Positions 15,415 through 25,304 are shown, counted from the first letter of the stretch. The stretch: 64,000 nucleotides of DNA from Ruminococcoides sp052118065 (GCA_052118065.1 JBQKHY010000003.1:68683-132682); one strand, 5' to 3'. Program-made: numbers and translations. The notes: generated by a model from the sequence alone, not told the origin.

Positions 15415-16785
15415 TTGGAGGAGATTAAAATTACTTCTGTTTTAACAACTATTGCATTAATTCTTATTGGTGTATTGCTATTTGAATTAATTATTTTTAT
15501 TCATGAATTTGGACACTTTATTACTGCTAAGAAAAGTGGAATTAAGGTTAACGAATTTTCACTTGGTATGGGTCCAAAAATTTTTTCTTTTGGAAAAGGT
15601 GAAACTAAGTATTCACTGAGAGTTTTTCCTATTGGTGGTTTCTGTGCTATGGAAGGTGAAGATGAAGAGTCGCCTGAGCCTAGAGCGTTTAATAATGCAA
15701 AGGTTTGGAAAAGAATGATTGTTATAATTGCCGGTGCAGTTATGAATATTATTCTTGGTTTTGTGTTGATGTTTGTTGTAGTAGTACAACAGGATGCTTA
15801 TTCTTCAACTGAAGTACAATCATTTCCGGCAACATCATTTTCTTCTTGCACAGGTTTGCAGTCAGGAGATGTGATTAAAGAAATCAATGGCTACGGAATA
15901 TCCACCAGTATGGACCTTAACTACCCAATTTCTACTGCTGAACTTAAAACTGTTGATGGCTCAACATTAGAAATTTATAAAGAGGACTGTGGTAACAATC
16001 TTTATAATATAGCAGTTAGCTTAGTTCAAGATAAAAATAATAAACTTAGTGATGAACAAGTAAGTAAAGTTAATGAATTACTTTCTAAGTCAACTAACGA
16101 TATAGTAAAGGCAAAAAGTAAAGAAGATGCCTATTCTATTTACGAAAATTATTACAAGGATATAAATGATGCTTGTGGTATCAAAGATTATAAGGTTGAA
16201 AAAATTGTTGAGAAAGAAACCCGTAAGCGTTATACTGCTGATATTTTGGTCGAGAGAAACGGTGAAGAAAAGCTACTAAAGAATGTTCAGTTCTTTACTT
16301 ATACAACTAAAGATAACAGTGACCCACAGGTTTCAATCGACTTTTATGTAAAGCCTATTGAAAAGACTATCGGTTCAGTTCTTTCTCAAACATTTAAACA
16401 AACAATCTCAACTTGTAAGATGATATATGCAAGTTTAGGTGGTCTGTTAACCGGTAAGTTTGGATTTAAGGATATGTCAGGTCCTATCGGTATTGCCTCA
16501 GCAGTTACTACTGTTGCATCAGAAAGCCTATCATCAGGATTTATGAGTGCTGTAAATAGTATAATCTATGTTATGATGATTATTACAGTAAACTTAGGTT
16601 TGTTTAATATGTTACCTTTCCCGGCTCTTGATGGTGGTAGATTTGTTTTCTTGATTATAGAAGCAATTAGAGGTAAGTCTGTACCAAGAAAAGTTGAAGC
16701 TATTGTCAACGGAATTGGTATGGGTCTACTAATCTTATTAATGATTTTAATTACTGCTAATGATATTTTTAAATTAATTTGGTGA
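15415..16785 (+). CDS. rseP: RIP metalloprotease RseP/RasP (site-2 protease)
   Basis: Intramembrane zinc protease that cleaves anti-sigma factors and signal peptide remnants. The active-site HEFGH motif lies in the first helix near residues 30-34 and the C-terminal NMLPFPALDGGR motif supplies the third zinc ligand; a central PDZ domain (GLQSGDVIKEINGYGI) is present. Residues about 185-310 hold a Lys/Glu-rich insertion within the PDZ region, making the 456-residue protein longer than many Clostridial homologues. No ATG exists near the 5' end. The given start is the TTG at 15415, directly after the dxr stop, but GGAGGAG at 15417-15423 lies inside it and is ideally placed for an ATT at 15430, which may be the true start. 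Fits the cdsA-dxr-rseP-ispG order. Confidence 0.94.
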   Translation: MEEIKITSVLTTIALILIGVLLFELIIFIHEFGHFITAKKSGIKVNEFSLGMGPKIFSFGKGETKYSLRVFPIGGFCAMEGEDEESPEPRAFNNAKVWKRMIVIIAGAVMNIILGFVLMFVVVVQQDAYSSTEVQSFPATSFSSCTGLQSGDVIKEINGYGISTSMDLNYPISTAELKTVDGSTLEIYKEDCGNNLYNIAVSLVQDKNNKLSDEQVSKVNELLSKSTNDIVKAKSKEDAYSIYENYYKDINDACGIKDYKVEKIVEKETRKRYTADILVERNGEEKLLKNVQFFTYTTKDNSDPQVSIDFYVKPIEKTIGSVLSQTFKQTISTCKMIYASLGGLLTGKFGFKDMSGPIGIASAVTTVASESLSSGFMSAVNSIIYVMMIITVNLGLFNMLPFPALDGGRFVFLIIEAIRGKSVPRKVEAIVNGIGMGLLILLMILITANDIFKLIW

Positions 16786-16789
16786 TTTT

Positions 16790-17833
16790 ATGGCAAGTAA
16801 AAGAAAAGTAAAAGCCGGTAATGTTGTTATTGGTGGTGGAGAGAAGATTGCAATTCAATCTATGCTAAATGTACCGGCACATAATATTGAAGATAGTGTA
16901 AAACAAGCAAAATCCCTTGAAGAAGCAGGTTGTGATATTGTTAGAGCTGCCGTACCTGATATGGAAGCAGTAAAACTTATTTCAGCACTAAAGGAGAATA
17001 TTTCTATTCCTGTTGTTGCCGATATTCATTTTAATTACAAAATTGCTCTTGAGTCAGTTGCAGCAGGTGTTGATAAGATCCGTATTAATCCAGGTAATAT
17101 CGGTGATGATAGCAATGTTAAGGCAGTAGCTGATGCTTGTGCAAATAACGGAATTCCTATTAGAATCGGTGTGAATTCAGGTTCACTTGAAAAGTCAATT
17201 CTTGCAAAGTATGGTAGCCCTACACCACAAGCACTTTGTGACTCAGCACTATATCATGCATCACTTTTAGAGAAGTTTGACTTTAATAATATTGTTCTTT
17301 CAATGAAAAGTTCTTCAGTTAAGAATATGGTTGAGGCATATGAACTAGCATCTCAGCAATGTGATTATCCACTTCACCTAGGTGTAACTGAGGCAGGTAC
17401 TGAGAGAATGGGTATTATTAAGTCTGCTGCCGGTATTGGTGCATTACTGGTACAAGGTATTGGTGACACAATTCGTGTCAGTCTTACTGCAGACCCTGTA
17501 AAGGAGATTTATGCAGCTAAGGATATTCTAAAGTCACTTGATATGTATGATGGTGGCATTCAGTTTGTATCTTGTCCTACTTGTGGCAGAACAAAGATTG
17601 ACTTAATAGCTCTTGCAAATGAAGCACAAGAAAGACTTAAGGATTGCAAGAAGAATATTAAAGTTGCAATTATGGGTTGTATTGTTAATGGACCTGGTGA
17701 AGCAAGAGAAGCTGATATTGGTATTGCCGGTGGTGATAAGGTTGGTCTTATCTTCAAAAAAGGTGAAATTATTTGCAAAGTACCGGAAGACCAACTACTT
17801 GACAGATTAGTAGAAGAAATTGATAAATTGTAA
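16790..17833 (+). CDS. ispG: 4-hydroxy-3-methylbut-2-en-1-yl diphosphate synthase (flavodoxin)
   Basis: Iron-sulfur enzyme of the MEP pathway (GcpE). The 347-residue two-domain form has an N-terminal TIM barrel (VPAHNIEDSVKQAK, PVVADIHFNYK, KIRINPGNIG) and a C-terminal [4Fe-4S] domain whose cysteines are visible in SCPTCGRTKIDL and MGCIVNGPGEA. The ATG lies four bases after the rseP stop with GGTGA as a modest SD. The partner step IspH is not in the window. Identification is secure. Confidence 0.97.
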   Translation: MASKRKVKAGNVVIGGGEKIAIQSMLNVPAHNIEDSVKQAKSLEEAGCDIVRAAVPDMEAVKLISALKENISIPVVADIHFNYKIALESVAAGVDKIRINPGNIGDDSNVKAVADACANNGIPIRIGVNSGSLEKSILAKYGSPTPQALCDSALYHASLLEKFDFNNIVLSMKSSSVKNMVEAYELASQQCDYPLHLGVTEAGTERMGIIKSAAGIGALLVQGIGDTIRVSLTADPVKEIYAAKDILKSLDMYDGGIQFVSCPTCGRTKIDLIALANEAQERLKDCKKNIKVAIMGCIVNGPGEAREADIGIAGGDKVGLIFKKGEIICKVPEDQLLDRLVEEIDKL

Positions 17834-17850
17834 GAAATAGAGAAGTATAA

Positions 17851-20800
17851 ATGAGTTCAGTAAAAGAAATTTTTTCAGACTACATATGTGAGGATGTGCT
17901 AGACGAAAGTCTGGTACATTCTCAAGTGGAAAATTTAAGAATAAATAAAGGTACAAGAACTTTGTCCTTCATAATTCATTGTGATAGGCTTTTTAGTGAT
18001 ACAGAACTTTCTGGCTTAAACAGTGAGTTGATGAATTCTAAACTTGCACTAAGCAAGGTAATTATTACACCAAAGTTTAATTCATCACTATTTTCTGCTG
18101 ATTGTTTTGATGAGTTACTTAATGAGTTGAGAAACAGAATTCCAACTCTTAATGGTACATTTAAAGATTGTGAAGTAACTTTTGAAAACAATTTGCTTAA
18201 CATTACTATCAAGCATGGTGGTGGTGCATTATTAAAGGCAAAGAATTTTAAACATGAGTTGCAGAACCTTGTCCAAGAAAGATTTGGTTTACTAATTAAA
18301 GTAAATGTTGATGGTGTCCTAGAAATGGATGCCGAAAATGAATCTTATATTGAAGAACAGAAAACTGTTGAACAAACAACAGTAAGACAAGAAGTTCAAC
18401 AAGTAGTTCAAACTTATGCAATTGAGGAAAAACGCCTTGAAGGAAATGCAGAAGAAAGACTACAGAATAAAGAGGGCTTTGTAGAAGTTAGAGAGGGTAA
18501 GTTCCTTTATCCTCAAGTTAACCTACAAAAGTGCAGACCTCTTTATGGTAGAACTATCAAGAAAGCACCTTCACCAATGAGTGATATTGCCTATGATACA
18601 GGCAAAATCACAGTTTGGGGTGATGTGTTTAGTGTTGAAAAGAAGGTTACTCGTTCAGGAGATAAAAACATTTTCAATATTCTATGTACCGACTACTCAG
18701 GTTCTGTAAATGTAAAAGTTTTTGGTGATATAGCATCAACAAAAGTCCTTGACCAAATTAAAAAAGGTCAAACAATTATTGCCGATGGTGATATAGAAAA
18801 CGATAGATATGCAGGTGAACTTGTACTAAATGCTCGTTCTATCGGTTTTACTGAAAAAATTGATGTAAAGGATAACGCTGACGAAAAGCGTGTAGAACTA
18901 CATATGCATACCAATATGTCCGATATGGATGGTATTTCTTCAGCAAGTGATATTGTTAATCGTGCATATAAATGGGGACACAAAGCAGTTGCTATTACTG
19001 ACCATGGTGTAGCACAGGCATTCCCAGAAGCTATGAATACAGCTGAAAAAATTAATAAAGACGAAAACAAAATCAAGGTTATTTATGGTTGTGAAGCCTA
19101 TTTTGTTGATGACTTTGTTTCAGCAGTTAAAGGTACTCAGGATGAAAGTCTTGACGGTACATTTGTTTGTTTCGATATAGAAACAACAGGACTTTCTGCA
19201 AAAAAAGAAAAAATTACAGAAATCGGTGCAGTTAAAATCAAGAACGGTGTTGTAGTAGATACATTCGAAACATTTGTCAATCCTGAAAAACCAATTCCTG
19301 AAAAGATAGTTGAACTTACAGGTATCAATGATGGTATGGTTAAGGATGCACCACTTGATGAAGAAGCAGTAAAAGACTTTCTAGAATTTGTAGATGGTGC
19401 AGTTGTAGTTGCTCATAATGCACCATTTGATACATCATTTATTAGAGCAGTTTGTGATAGAATGGGTGTTGAATATAACCTTACTTCTATTGATACAGTT
19501 GCAATTTGTCGTTCAATTCTACCTGATATTAAGAATTGCAAACTTGATACAGTTGCTAAATATTTAAGACTAGGTAACTTTAATCACCATAGAGCAACTG
19601 ATGATGCTGAAATTCTTTCAAGAATTTTCATTAGTCTATGCGATAGACTGGTGGATGACTATGCAGTTAAGTCAACTATGGATATTAACACTCACCTTAA
19701 CGGTGCAGACCAAAAGAAATTACCTGCTTATCATCAGATTATTCTTGTTAAGAATCAAGTTGGCTTAAAGAATTTATATAAACTTATTTCTTATGCTCAT
19801 TTAAAGTATTTTTATAGAAAGCCTAGAATTCCTAAGTCAGAACTTATTAAACATAGAGAAGGCTTAATTATCGGTTCTGCTTGTGAAGCCGGTCAACTTT
19901 TTAGAGCAATTACTTCCGGTAAACCTTGGGCTGAACTTAAAGATATAGCATCATTCTATGATTACCTTGAAATTCAGCCTTTAGGTAACAATGAATTTAT
20001 GATTAGAAACGGCAGTGCTACAAGAGAAGATTTAATCAAGTATAACAGAACTGTTGTAAGACTTGGTGAAGAACTTAATCTTCCTGTTGTTGCTACTTGT
20101 GATGTTCACTTCCTAGACCCTCATGATAAAGATTATCGTAAGATTTTACAAGCATCAAAGGGTTTTGCTGATGCAGACCTACAAGCACCACTTTACTTTA
20201 GAACAACTAAAGAAATGCTAAAGGAATTTGATTATCTTGGTGAAGAAAAGGCATATGAAATTGTAGTTAAAAATACAAATGTAATTGCAGATATGTGTGA
20301 TTATGTACGACCAATTCCACCGGGAAATTTTCCTCCATTTATTGAAGGTGCTGAGGAACAACTTAATTCCATTACTTGGAAAAGAGCAAAGGAAAAGTAC
20401 GGTGACCCATTACCTGAAATAGTAAAAGCTAGACTTGATAAAGAGCTTAATTCTATCAATACATATGGTTTCTCTGTTCTATATATGACAGCTCAAAAGC
20501 TTGTTGCAGATAGTGAAGCCCATGGTTACTTGGTAGGCTCAAGAGGTTCTGTTGGTAGTTCCTTTGTTGCTACAATGTCAGGTATTTCAGAAGTTAATCC
20601 ACTTGCTCCTCACTATGTATGTAGTAAATGTAAGCACAGTGAATTTATTACAGATGGTAGTTATGGTTCAGGCTTTGATTTACCACCAAAGGATTGTCCT
20701 GAGTGTGGTACACCGATGGATAGAGACGGTCACGAAATTCCATTTGAAACATTCCTAGGATTTAAGGGTGACAAAGTCCCTGATATTGACCTTAACTTTA

Positions 20801-22209
20801 GTGGTGAGTATCAGAGTAAGTCCCATAGATATACAGAAGAACTTTTCGGTCACGATAATGTGTTTAAAGCCGGTACAATAGCAACAGTTGCTGATAAAAC
20901 TGCTATTGGTTATGTAAAGAAATATGAAGAAGAAAAGGGCAGAGTATATAGTAAAACTGAGGAACTAAGACTTGCCAGTGGTTGTACAGGTATCAAAAGA
21001 ACCACAGGTCAGCACCCGGGTGGTATGGTTGTTGTTCCTAAGGGTAAAGAAATTTATGATTTCTGTCCGGTACAACATCCGGCAAATGATATGAAGTCCG
21101 ATAATGTTACTACTCACTTCGACTTCCATTCTATCCATGATACAATTTGTAAACTTGATGAACTTGGTCATGATTCTCCTACAGTTTATCACTACTTAGA
21201 AGAATTCACAGGTATTCCTGTTATGGAAGTATCAATGTCTGATCCGGATGTTTATTCATTGTTTACTTCACCAAAAGCACTAGGTGTTACACCTGAAGAT
21301 ATTGATTGTCAAACAGGTACACTTAGCTTACCTGAGTGTGGTACTAACTTTACAAGACAGATGATGATTGATGCAAAACCAACTTGCTTTGCCGATCTTA
21401 TGCAGATTGCAGGTCTATCCCATGGTACTGATGTATGGCTGGGTAACGCACAGGAACTTATCAAGAATGGTACTTGTACAATTTCAGAAGTTATCGGTAC
21501 TCGTGACAGTATTATGACCTACTTAATGCACAAAGGTCTTGAACCTGGTATGGCATTTAAGATTATGGAAATTGTCCGTAAAGGTAATGCCACAAAGTTA
21601 CTTACAGAAGAACATTTTGAGGCTATGCGTAGTCACAATGTTCCGGAATGGTACATTGATTCTTGTATGAAAATCAAGTATATGTTTCCTAAGGCTCATG
21701 CTGCTGCTTATATGATTTCTACTTTGCGTTATGGTTGGTATAAAGTGCATAAGCCACTTGCATATTATGCTGCTTACTTTACAGTTCGTGGTGAAGATTT
21801 TGATGGGGCAACTGTAATGAAAGGCAGAGATGCAGTTAGAGAGAAGATGAAGATTATCAAGCAAAAGGGTAATGAAGCATCTGCTAAAGAACAAACAGAA
21901 TTTTCTACTTTGGAAATTATCAATGAAATGTTAGCAAGAGGTATTGAGTGCCTACCTGTTGATATTTACAAATCCGAAGCTAAGAAATTTATTATAGAAG
22001 ATGGTAAGATTAGACTACCGTTTATGTCACTTTCAGGCATAGGTGAAGCTGCTGCAATTTCTCTTGCTGAATGTGGCAAGAAAAATAAGTATCTTTCAAT
22101 AGAGGAAATGATTATTAAAACTAAAGTTTCCAGAGCAGTTATTGAAACACTTAAAAATGTAGGTTGTCTAAACGATTTACCTGAAAGTTCACAAATGTCT
22201 TTGTTCTAA
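17851..22209 (+). CDS. polC: DNA polymerase III PolC-type alpha subunit
   Basis: Gram-positive replicative polymerase with built-in 3'-5' proofreading. The 1452-residue protein shows domains in the PolC order: N-terminal domain, OB fold near residues 245-345, PHP part from about 350 (HMHTNMSDMDGI, DHGVAQAFPEA), DnaQ-like exonuclease inserted at about 437-600 (CFDIETTGLS, VAHNAPFDTSF, HRATDDAEIL), the rest of PHP, a four-Cys zinc site near 924-955 (CSKCKHSE, CPECGTPM), and the polymerase palm with GSRGSVGSSFVA and PDIDLNFSG near 975-983. SD is weak (GAGAAG). With dnaE at the left edge, both Firmicute replicative polymerases are present. Confidence 0.98.
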   Translation: MSSVKEIFSDYICEDVLDESLVHSQVENLRINKGTRTLSFIIHCDRLFSDTELSGLNSELMNSKLALSKVIITPKFNSSLFSADCFDELLNELRNRIPTLNGTFKDCEVTFENNLLNITIKHGGGALLKAKNFKHELQNLVQERFGLLIKVNVDGVLEMDAENESYIEEQKTVEQTTVRQEVQQVVQTYAIEEKRLEGNAEERLQNKEGFVEVREGKFLYPQVNLQKCRPLYGRTIKKAPSPMSDIAYDTGKITVWGDVFSVEKKVTRSGDKNIFNILCTDYSGSVNVKVFGDIASTKVLDQIKKGQTIIADGDIENDRYAGELVLNARSIGFTEKIDVKDNADEKRVELHMHTNMSDMDGISSASDIVNRAYKWGHKAVAITDHGVAQAFPEAMNTAEKINKDENKIKVIYGCEAYFVDDFVSAVKGTQDESLDGTFVCFDIETTGLSAKKEKITEIGAVKIKNGVVVDTFETFVNPEKPIPEKIVELTGINDGMVKDAPLDEEAVKDFLEFVDGAVVVAHNAPFDTSFIRAVCDRMGVEYNLTSIDTVAICRSILPDIKNCKLDTVAKYLRLGNFNHHRATDDAEILSRIFISLCDRLVDDYAVKSTMDINTHLNGADQKKLPAYHQIILVKNQVGLKNLYKLISYAHLKYFYRKPRIPKSELIKHREGLIIGSACEAGQLFRAITSGKPWAELKDIASFYDYLEIQPLGNNEFMIRNGSATREDLIKYNRTVVRLGEELNLPVVATCDVHFLDPHDKDYRKILQASKGFADADLQAPLYFRTTKEMLKEFDYLGEEKAYEIVVKNTNVIADMCDYVRPIPPGNFPPFIEGAEEQLNSITWKRAKEKYGDPLPEIVKARLDKELNSINTYGFSVLYMTAQKLVADSEAHGYLVGSRGSVGSSFVATMSGISEVNPLAPHYVCSKCKHSEFITDGSYGSGFDLPPKDCPECGTPMDRDGHEIPFETFLGFKGDKVPDIDLNFSGEYQSKSHRYTEELFGHDNVFKAGTIATVADKTAIGYVKKYEEEKGRVYSKTEELRLASGCTGIKRTTGQHPGGMVVVPKGKEIYDFCPVQHPANDMKSDNVTTHFDFHSIHDTICKLDELGHDSPTVYHYLEEFTGIPVMEVSMSDPDVYSLFTSPKALGVTPEDIDCQTGTLSLPECGTNFTRQMMIDAKPTCFADLMQIAGLSHGTDVWLGNAQELIKNGTCTISEVIGTRDSIMTYLMHKGLEPGMAFKIMEIVRKGNATKLLTEEHFEAMRSHNVPEWYIDSCMKIKYMFPKAHAAAYMISTLRYGWYKVHKPLAYYAAYFTVRGEDFDGATVMKGRDAVREKMKIIKQKGNEASAKEQTEFSTLEIINEMLARGIECLPVDIYKSEAKKFIIEDGKIRLPFMSLSGIGEAAAISLAECGKKNKYLSIEEMIIKTKVSRAVIETLKNVGCLNDLPESSQMSLF

Positions 22210-22219
22210 GGAGGAATAT

Positions 22220-23437
22220 ATGAAAGATAAACGACTAAAAAGAGGTATAATCCTAATAGCAGTTGCAGCTTTATTCTGCTTTTTGATTATGAATTTTAAC
22301 AAAGCAGTAAGTATTATATCTACAATTTTTACTGTATTAACACCATTTATGTATGGCTTTATTATTGCTTATATATTAAAGTTTCCATATAACTTCTTTT
22401 ACGAAAAAGTCTATAAAGGCATAGGCAAGAAACATGAAAAATGTAAAGTAATGCGAAAACCACTTGCTATTATAACTACCTATGTAATAGCCATTTCTGT
22501 AATAGCTTTCTTAATGGTTATTATTATTCCTAGCTTGGTAGATAGCTTTGCAGAACTATCTAAAAATATTATTAACTACGGTAAACAGTTTGAACAGTGG
22601 GCTGCACAATTTATAGATTGGGCAAATGCTACATTTGGTTTATCACTACAGATGGATAATGGTCTTGTTGACTTTATTAACAAGTTTACAAAGATGTTCT
22701 CAGGTGGTAATATTCTGGATACTGTTAAGTCGCTGTTAAGCAGTATTTTCCCAGAAATCCTTTCTACTGCAAAGGTTGTTTCTTATGGTGTATATAACTG
22801 GATTATCGGTATTGTTGCATCTATTTATTTTCTATCATCAAAGGAACTTATGTGTGGTCAAGTAAAGAAACTTACTATGGCTTATGCTCCTAAGAAATGG
22901 CAAAACAAGATTTTTGAAGTAACTCATATGTCAAATGAAGTATGTGGTAACTTTATTATTGGTCGTGTAATTGACTCTTTAATTATCGGTGTACTTTGCT
23001 ATATTATTTTACTTATATTCAACTTTGATTATGCTTTACTGATTGCAGTTGTAGTTGGTATTACAAATGTTATTCCATTCTTTGGACCATTCCTTGGTGC
23101 AATCCCTAGTGGCTTTATTCTACTAATGATTAACCCAACAGAATGTTTCTGGTTTGTAATTATTATTGTTCTTTTACAGCAACTTGACGGTAATGTTATT
23201 GGTCCTAAGGTTATCGGTGACAAAATCGGTATCTCAGGTTTCTGGATTTTATTCAGCGTTATTGTAGGTAGTGGATTATTTGGTGTTGCCGGTATGCTAA
23301 TGGGTATTCCTGCTTTCGTTGTAATTTATAACCTTCTTGGCAAAGATGTAAACAAGAAACTTCTTAGAAATAAAGAGTATATCTCTAAAGAGCCTTTAGA
23401 TAAAAGCAAAAAGTCTGAGAAAGTTAAAGAAAATTAA
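22220..23437 (+). CDS. AI-2E family transporter (TqsA/YdiK/PerM type)
   Basis: A 405-residue membrane protein of the AI-2E transporter (UPF0118) family, with about eight membrane helices: two near residues 9-55, one near 80-105, a cytoplasm-facing amphipathic stretch (residues 110-180), and a hydrophobic bundle from about 185 to 385. Family segments such as DGNVIGPKVIGDKIGISGFW and LLIAVVVGITNVIPFFGPFLGAIPSG (split here by the family helix) are clear. Members export autoinducer-2, act as sodium/proton antiporters, or have unknown substrates; the substrate cannot be inferred. TAAGGAGG directly after polC suggests co-transcription. The tail is Lys-rich. Confidence 0.88.
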   Translation: MKDKRLKRGIILIAVAALFCFLIMNFNKAVSIISTIFTVLTPFMYGFIIAYILKFPYNFFYEKVYKGIGKKHEKCKVMRKPLAIITTYVIAISVIAFLMVIIIPSLVDSFAELSKNIINYGKQFEQWAAQFIDWANATFGLSLQMDNGLVDFINKFTKMFSGGNILDTVKSLLSSIFPEILSTAKVVSYGVYNWIIGIVASIYFLSSKELMCGQVKKLTMAYAPKKWQNKIFEVTHMSNEVCGNFIIGRVIDSLIIGVLCYIILLIFNFDYALLIAVVVGITNVIPFFGPFLGAIPSGFILLMINPTECFWFVIIIVLLQQLDGNVIGPKVIGDKIGISGFWILFSVIVGSGLFGVAGMLMGIPAFVVIYNLLGKDVNKKLLRNKEYISKEPLDKSKKSEKVKEN

Positions 23438-23440
23438 AGG

Positions 23441-23469
23441 TTGACAAAATTTCTTTAGCGTGTTAACAT
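23441..23469 (+). promoter_or_regulatory. Promoter of the histidine operon
   Basis: TTGACA (23441-23446) and TAACAT (23464-23469) with 17 bp spacing. The predicted start near 23476 leaves only about 20 nt of leader, so there is no room for a T-box or attenuator. Confidence 0.65.
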
Positions 23470-23484
23470 ATTAGCACACTAAAG
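23453..23484 (+). promoter_or_regulatory. Dyad operator overlapping the his promoter
   Basis: CTTTAGCGTGTTAA (23453-23466) and TTAGCACACTAAAG (23471-23484) form an inverted repeat with 12 of 14 positions symmetric and a 4-bp centre. It covers the spacer, the -10 element and the start point, the position of a repressor site. A TrpR-family histidine repressor (HisR/YerC) is a plausible binder, but that is inference. Confidence 0.65.
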
Positions 23485-23497
23485 TATGAGGTAATTT

Positions 23498-24670
23498 ATG
23501 AGAAAGAATTTAATGATTACACCGGAGGGTACAAAGGACTATTTGTTTGAAGAATGTATCACCTCTTGTGATGTACAGGAAAAGATTAAGAATTGTTTTG
23601 TAAATAGGGGCTACTCAAAGGTAGATACTCCTTGTATTGAATTTTATGATTTGTTTTCTTTGGAGGACTCAGGTTATCCACAAGAAGCAATGTTTAAGAC
23701 TACCGATAATAAAGGCAGACTAATGGTAATGCGTCCCGATTCAACATTACCGATTGCCAGAATGGCAGCAACTCGTCTAAAGAATTATGATTTGCCACTA
23801 AGATTATATTACGGTCAGTCTGTTTATCGTAACAATCCTACTTTGCGTGGTAGAAGTAATGAAATTATGCAGATGGGTGTTGAACTTATTGGTGCAACAG
23901 GTAAGAGGGCAGACCTTGAAATTCTAACTACTGCTATTGACTGTCTGTCAGCTAATGTTGATGATTTCCGTATTGAAATCGGTCATGCTGATGTTTTTAA
24001 CGCATTAGTGAAAAGACTAAATGTAACTGATGAAACTGCCGAGGCTATTAGAGTAAGTATTGAAAGCAAGAATTATTCAGCCCTAAATACTATCCTTGAT
24101 AAACTTCCTCAGAGTTCAGATGTTGAAGCTATCAGAAAGCTACCAAGACTTTTTGGTGGTGTTGAAGTAATTGATGAAGCTTTAAATCTATGTAATGATG
24201 AAAAGGCAGTTAAAGCATTAAACTACCTAAAAGAACTATTTGAAGATTTATCAAAGCTTAACCTTGGTGACAAGATTATCATTGACCTTGGTATTGTTCA
24301 ACAAACTAACTACTACAGTGGTATTGTTTTCACAGCTTTTGTAAACGGTATCGGTGATGAAGTTATTTCAGGTGGTAGATATGATAAACTAATGGAAAAC
24401 TTTGATTTCCCTACAGGTGCTGCAGGTTTTGCAGTTAATGTAGATGACCTTGTTGAAATTAAGTTAAAAGATAGCAATAAAGATGAAGCACCTATTCCTG
24501 AAATTCTGGTTTGTGCAAAAGATGGCTTTGAAATTACTGCTATTGAAAAAACAAAAGAACTTGTTAATCAGGGCAAAAATGCAGTGTTTAGTGTTTTTGA
24601 AACAATCGAAGAAGCTAAACAGTATGCAGACAAAACAGGAGTAAAGGAACTATTAGTTGTAGGTGAATGA
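23498..24670 (+). CDS. hisZ: ATP phosphoribosyltransferase regulatory subunit
   Basis: HisZ is a catalytically inactive paralogue of histidyl-tRNA synthetase that binds short-form HisG and confers histidine feedback control. The 390-residue protein starts with the class II synthetase-like core (ITPEGTKDYLFEE, TPCIEFYDLF, MRPDSTLPIARM, YGQSVYRN) and lacks a full anticodon-binding domain; the C-terminal part is a small alpha/beta remnant. It is first in the operon and overlaps the upstream region of hisG. GAGGT precedes the ATG. Confidence 0.92.
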   Translation: MRKNLMITPEGTKDYLFEECITSCDVQEKIKNCFVNRGYSKVDTPCIEFYDLFSLEDSGYPQEAMFKTTDNKGRLMVMRPDSTLPIARMAATRLKNYDLPLRLYYGQSVYRNNPTLRGRSNEIMQMGVELIGATGKRADLEILTTAIDCLSANVDDFRIEIGHADVFNALVKRLNVTDETAEAIRVSIESKNYSALNTILDKLPQSSDVEAIRKLPRLFGGVEVIDEALNLCNDEKAVKALNYLKELFEDLSKLNLGDKIIIDLGIVQQTNYYSGIVFTAFVNGIGDEVISGGRYDKLMENFDFPTGAAGFAVNVDDLVEIKLKDSNKDEAPIPEILVCAKDGFEITAIEKTKELVNQGKNAVFSVFETIEEAKQYADKTGVKELLVVGE

Positions 24671-24671
24671 T

Positions 24672-25304
24672 ATGCAGCCATTAAGAATAGCCTTAACAAA
24701 AGGCAGACTTGAAAAAGATACTATAAAATTATTTCAAAAGATAGGTTACAACTGTGATGCAGTTATCAACAAGGGCAGAAAGCTCATCCTTCCAATTGGT
24801 AACGGTGAAATCGAAGTTGTCCTAGCTAAAGCAGCCGATGTTATTACATATGTTGAAAATGGTGTTTGTGACCTTGGCGTTGTTGGCAAAGATACAATTC
24901 TTGAAAACGGTCATTGTTTCTATGAACTACTTGACCTAGGTTTTGGTAGATGTAAGTTTGCAGTAGCAACACAAAAGGGTAAAGACCTTTATGGTGGATA
25001 CAAAGCACTAACAATTGCTACTAAGTATCCTAATGTTACAAGATCATTCTTTGAAGAAAAGAATATGGATGTTCGTGTAATCAAGATTGAAGGTTCTGTT
25101 GAACTTGGTCCACTTATCGGTTTAAGTGATGCAATTGTGGATATTGTTGAAACAGGTTCAACTTTGAAAGAAAACGGACTTGAAGTAGTTGAAGATGTTT
25201 GTCCAATTTCAGCAAGACTAATTGCTAATGTTGCAAGTCTAAAACTACACAAAAAACAAATCGAAGAACTTGTTGATTTAATAAGTAAGGAGATTGATGC
25301 TTAA
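24672..25304 (+). CDS. hisG: ATP phosphoribosyltransferase, short form
   Basis: Catalyses the first step of histidine synthesis, joining ATP and PRPP. At 210 residues it is the short form lacking the C-terminal regulatory domain and therefore depends on HisZ, which is encoded next door. RIALTKGRLEKD opens the periplasmic-binding-protein-like fold, and VDIVETGSTLKENGLEV is the PRPP-binding segment near residues 155-172. The ATG at 24672 was preferred over the GTG at 24663 because AGGTG (24661-24665) then sits six bases upstream; the GTG overlaps that SD. Confidence 0.95.
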   Translation: MQPLRIALTKGRLEKDTIKLFQKIGYNCDAVINKGRKLILPIGNGEIEVVLAKAADVITYVENGVCDLGVVGKDTILENGHCFYELLDLGFGRCKFAVATQKGKDLYGGYKALTIATKYPNVTRSFFEEKNMDVRVIKIEGSVELGPLIGLSDAIVDIVETGSTLKENGLEVVEDVCPISARLIANVASLKLHKKQIEELVDLISKEIDA

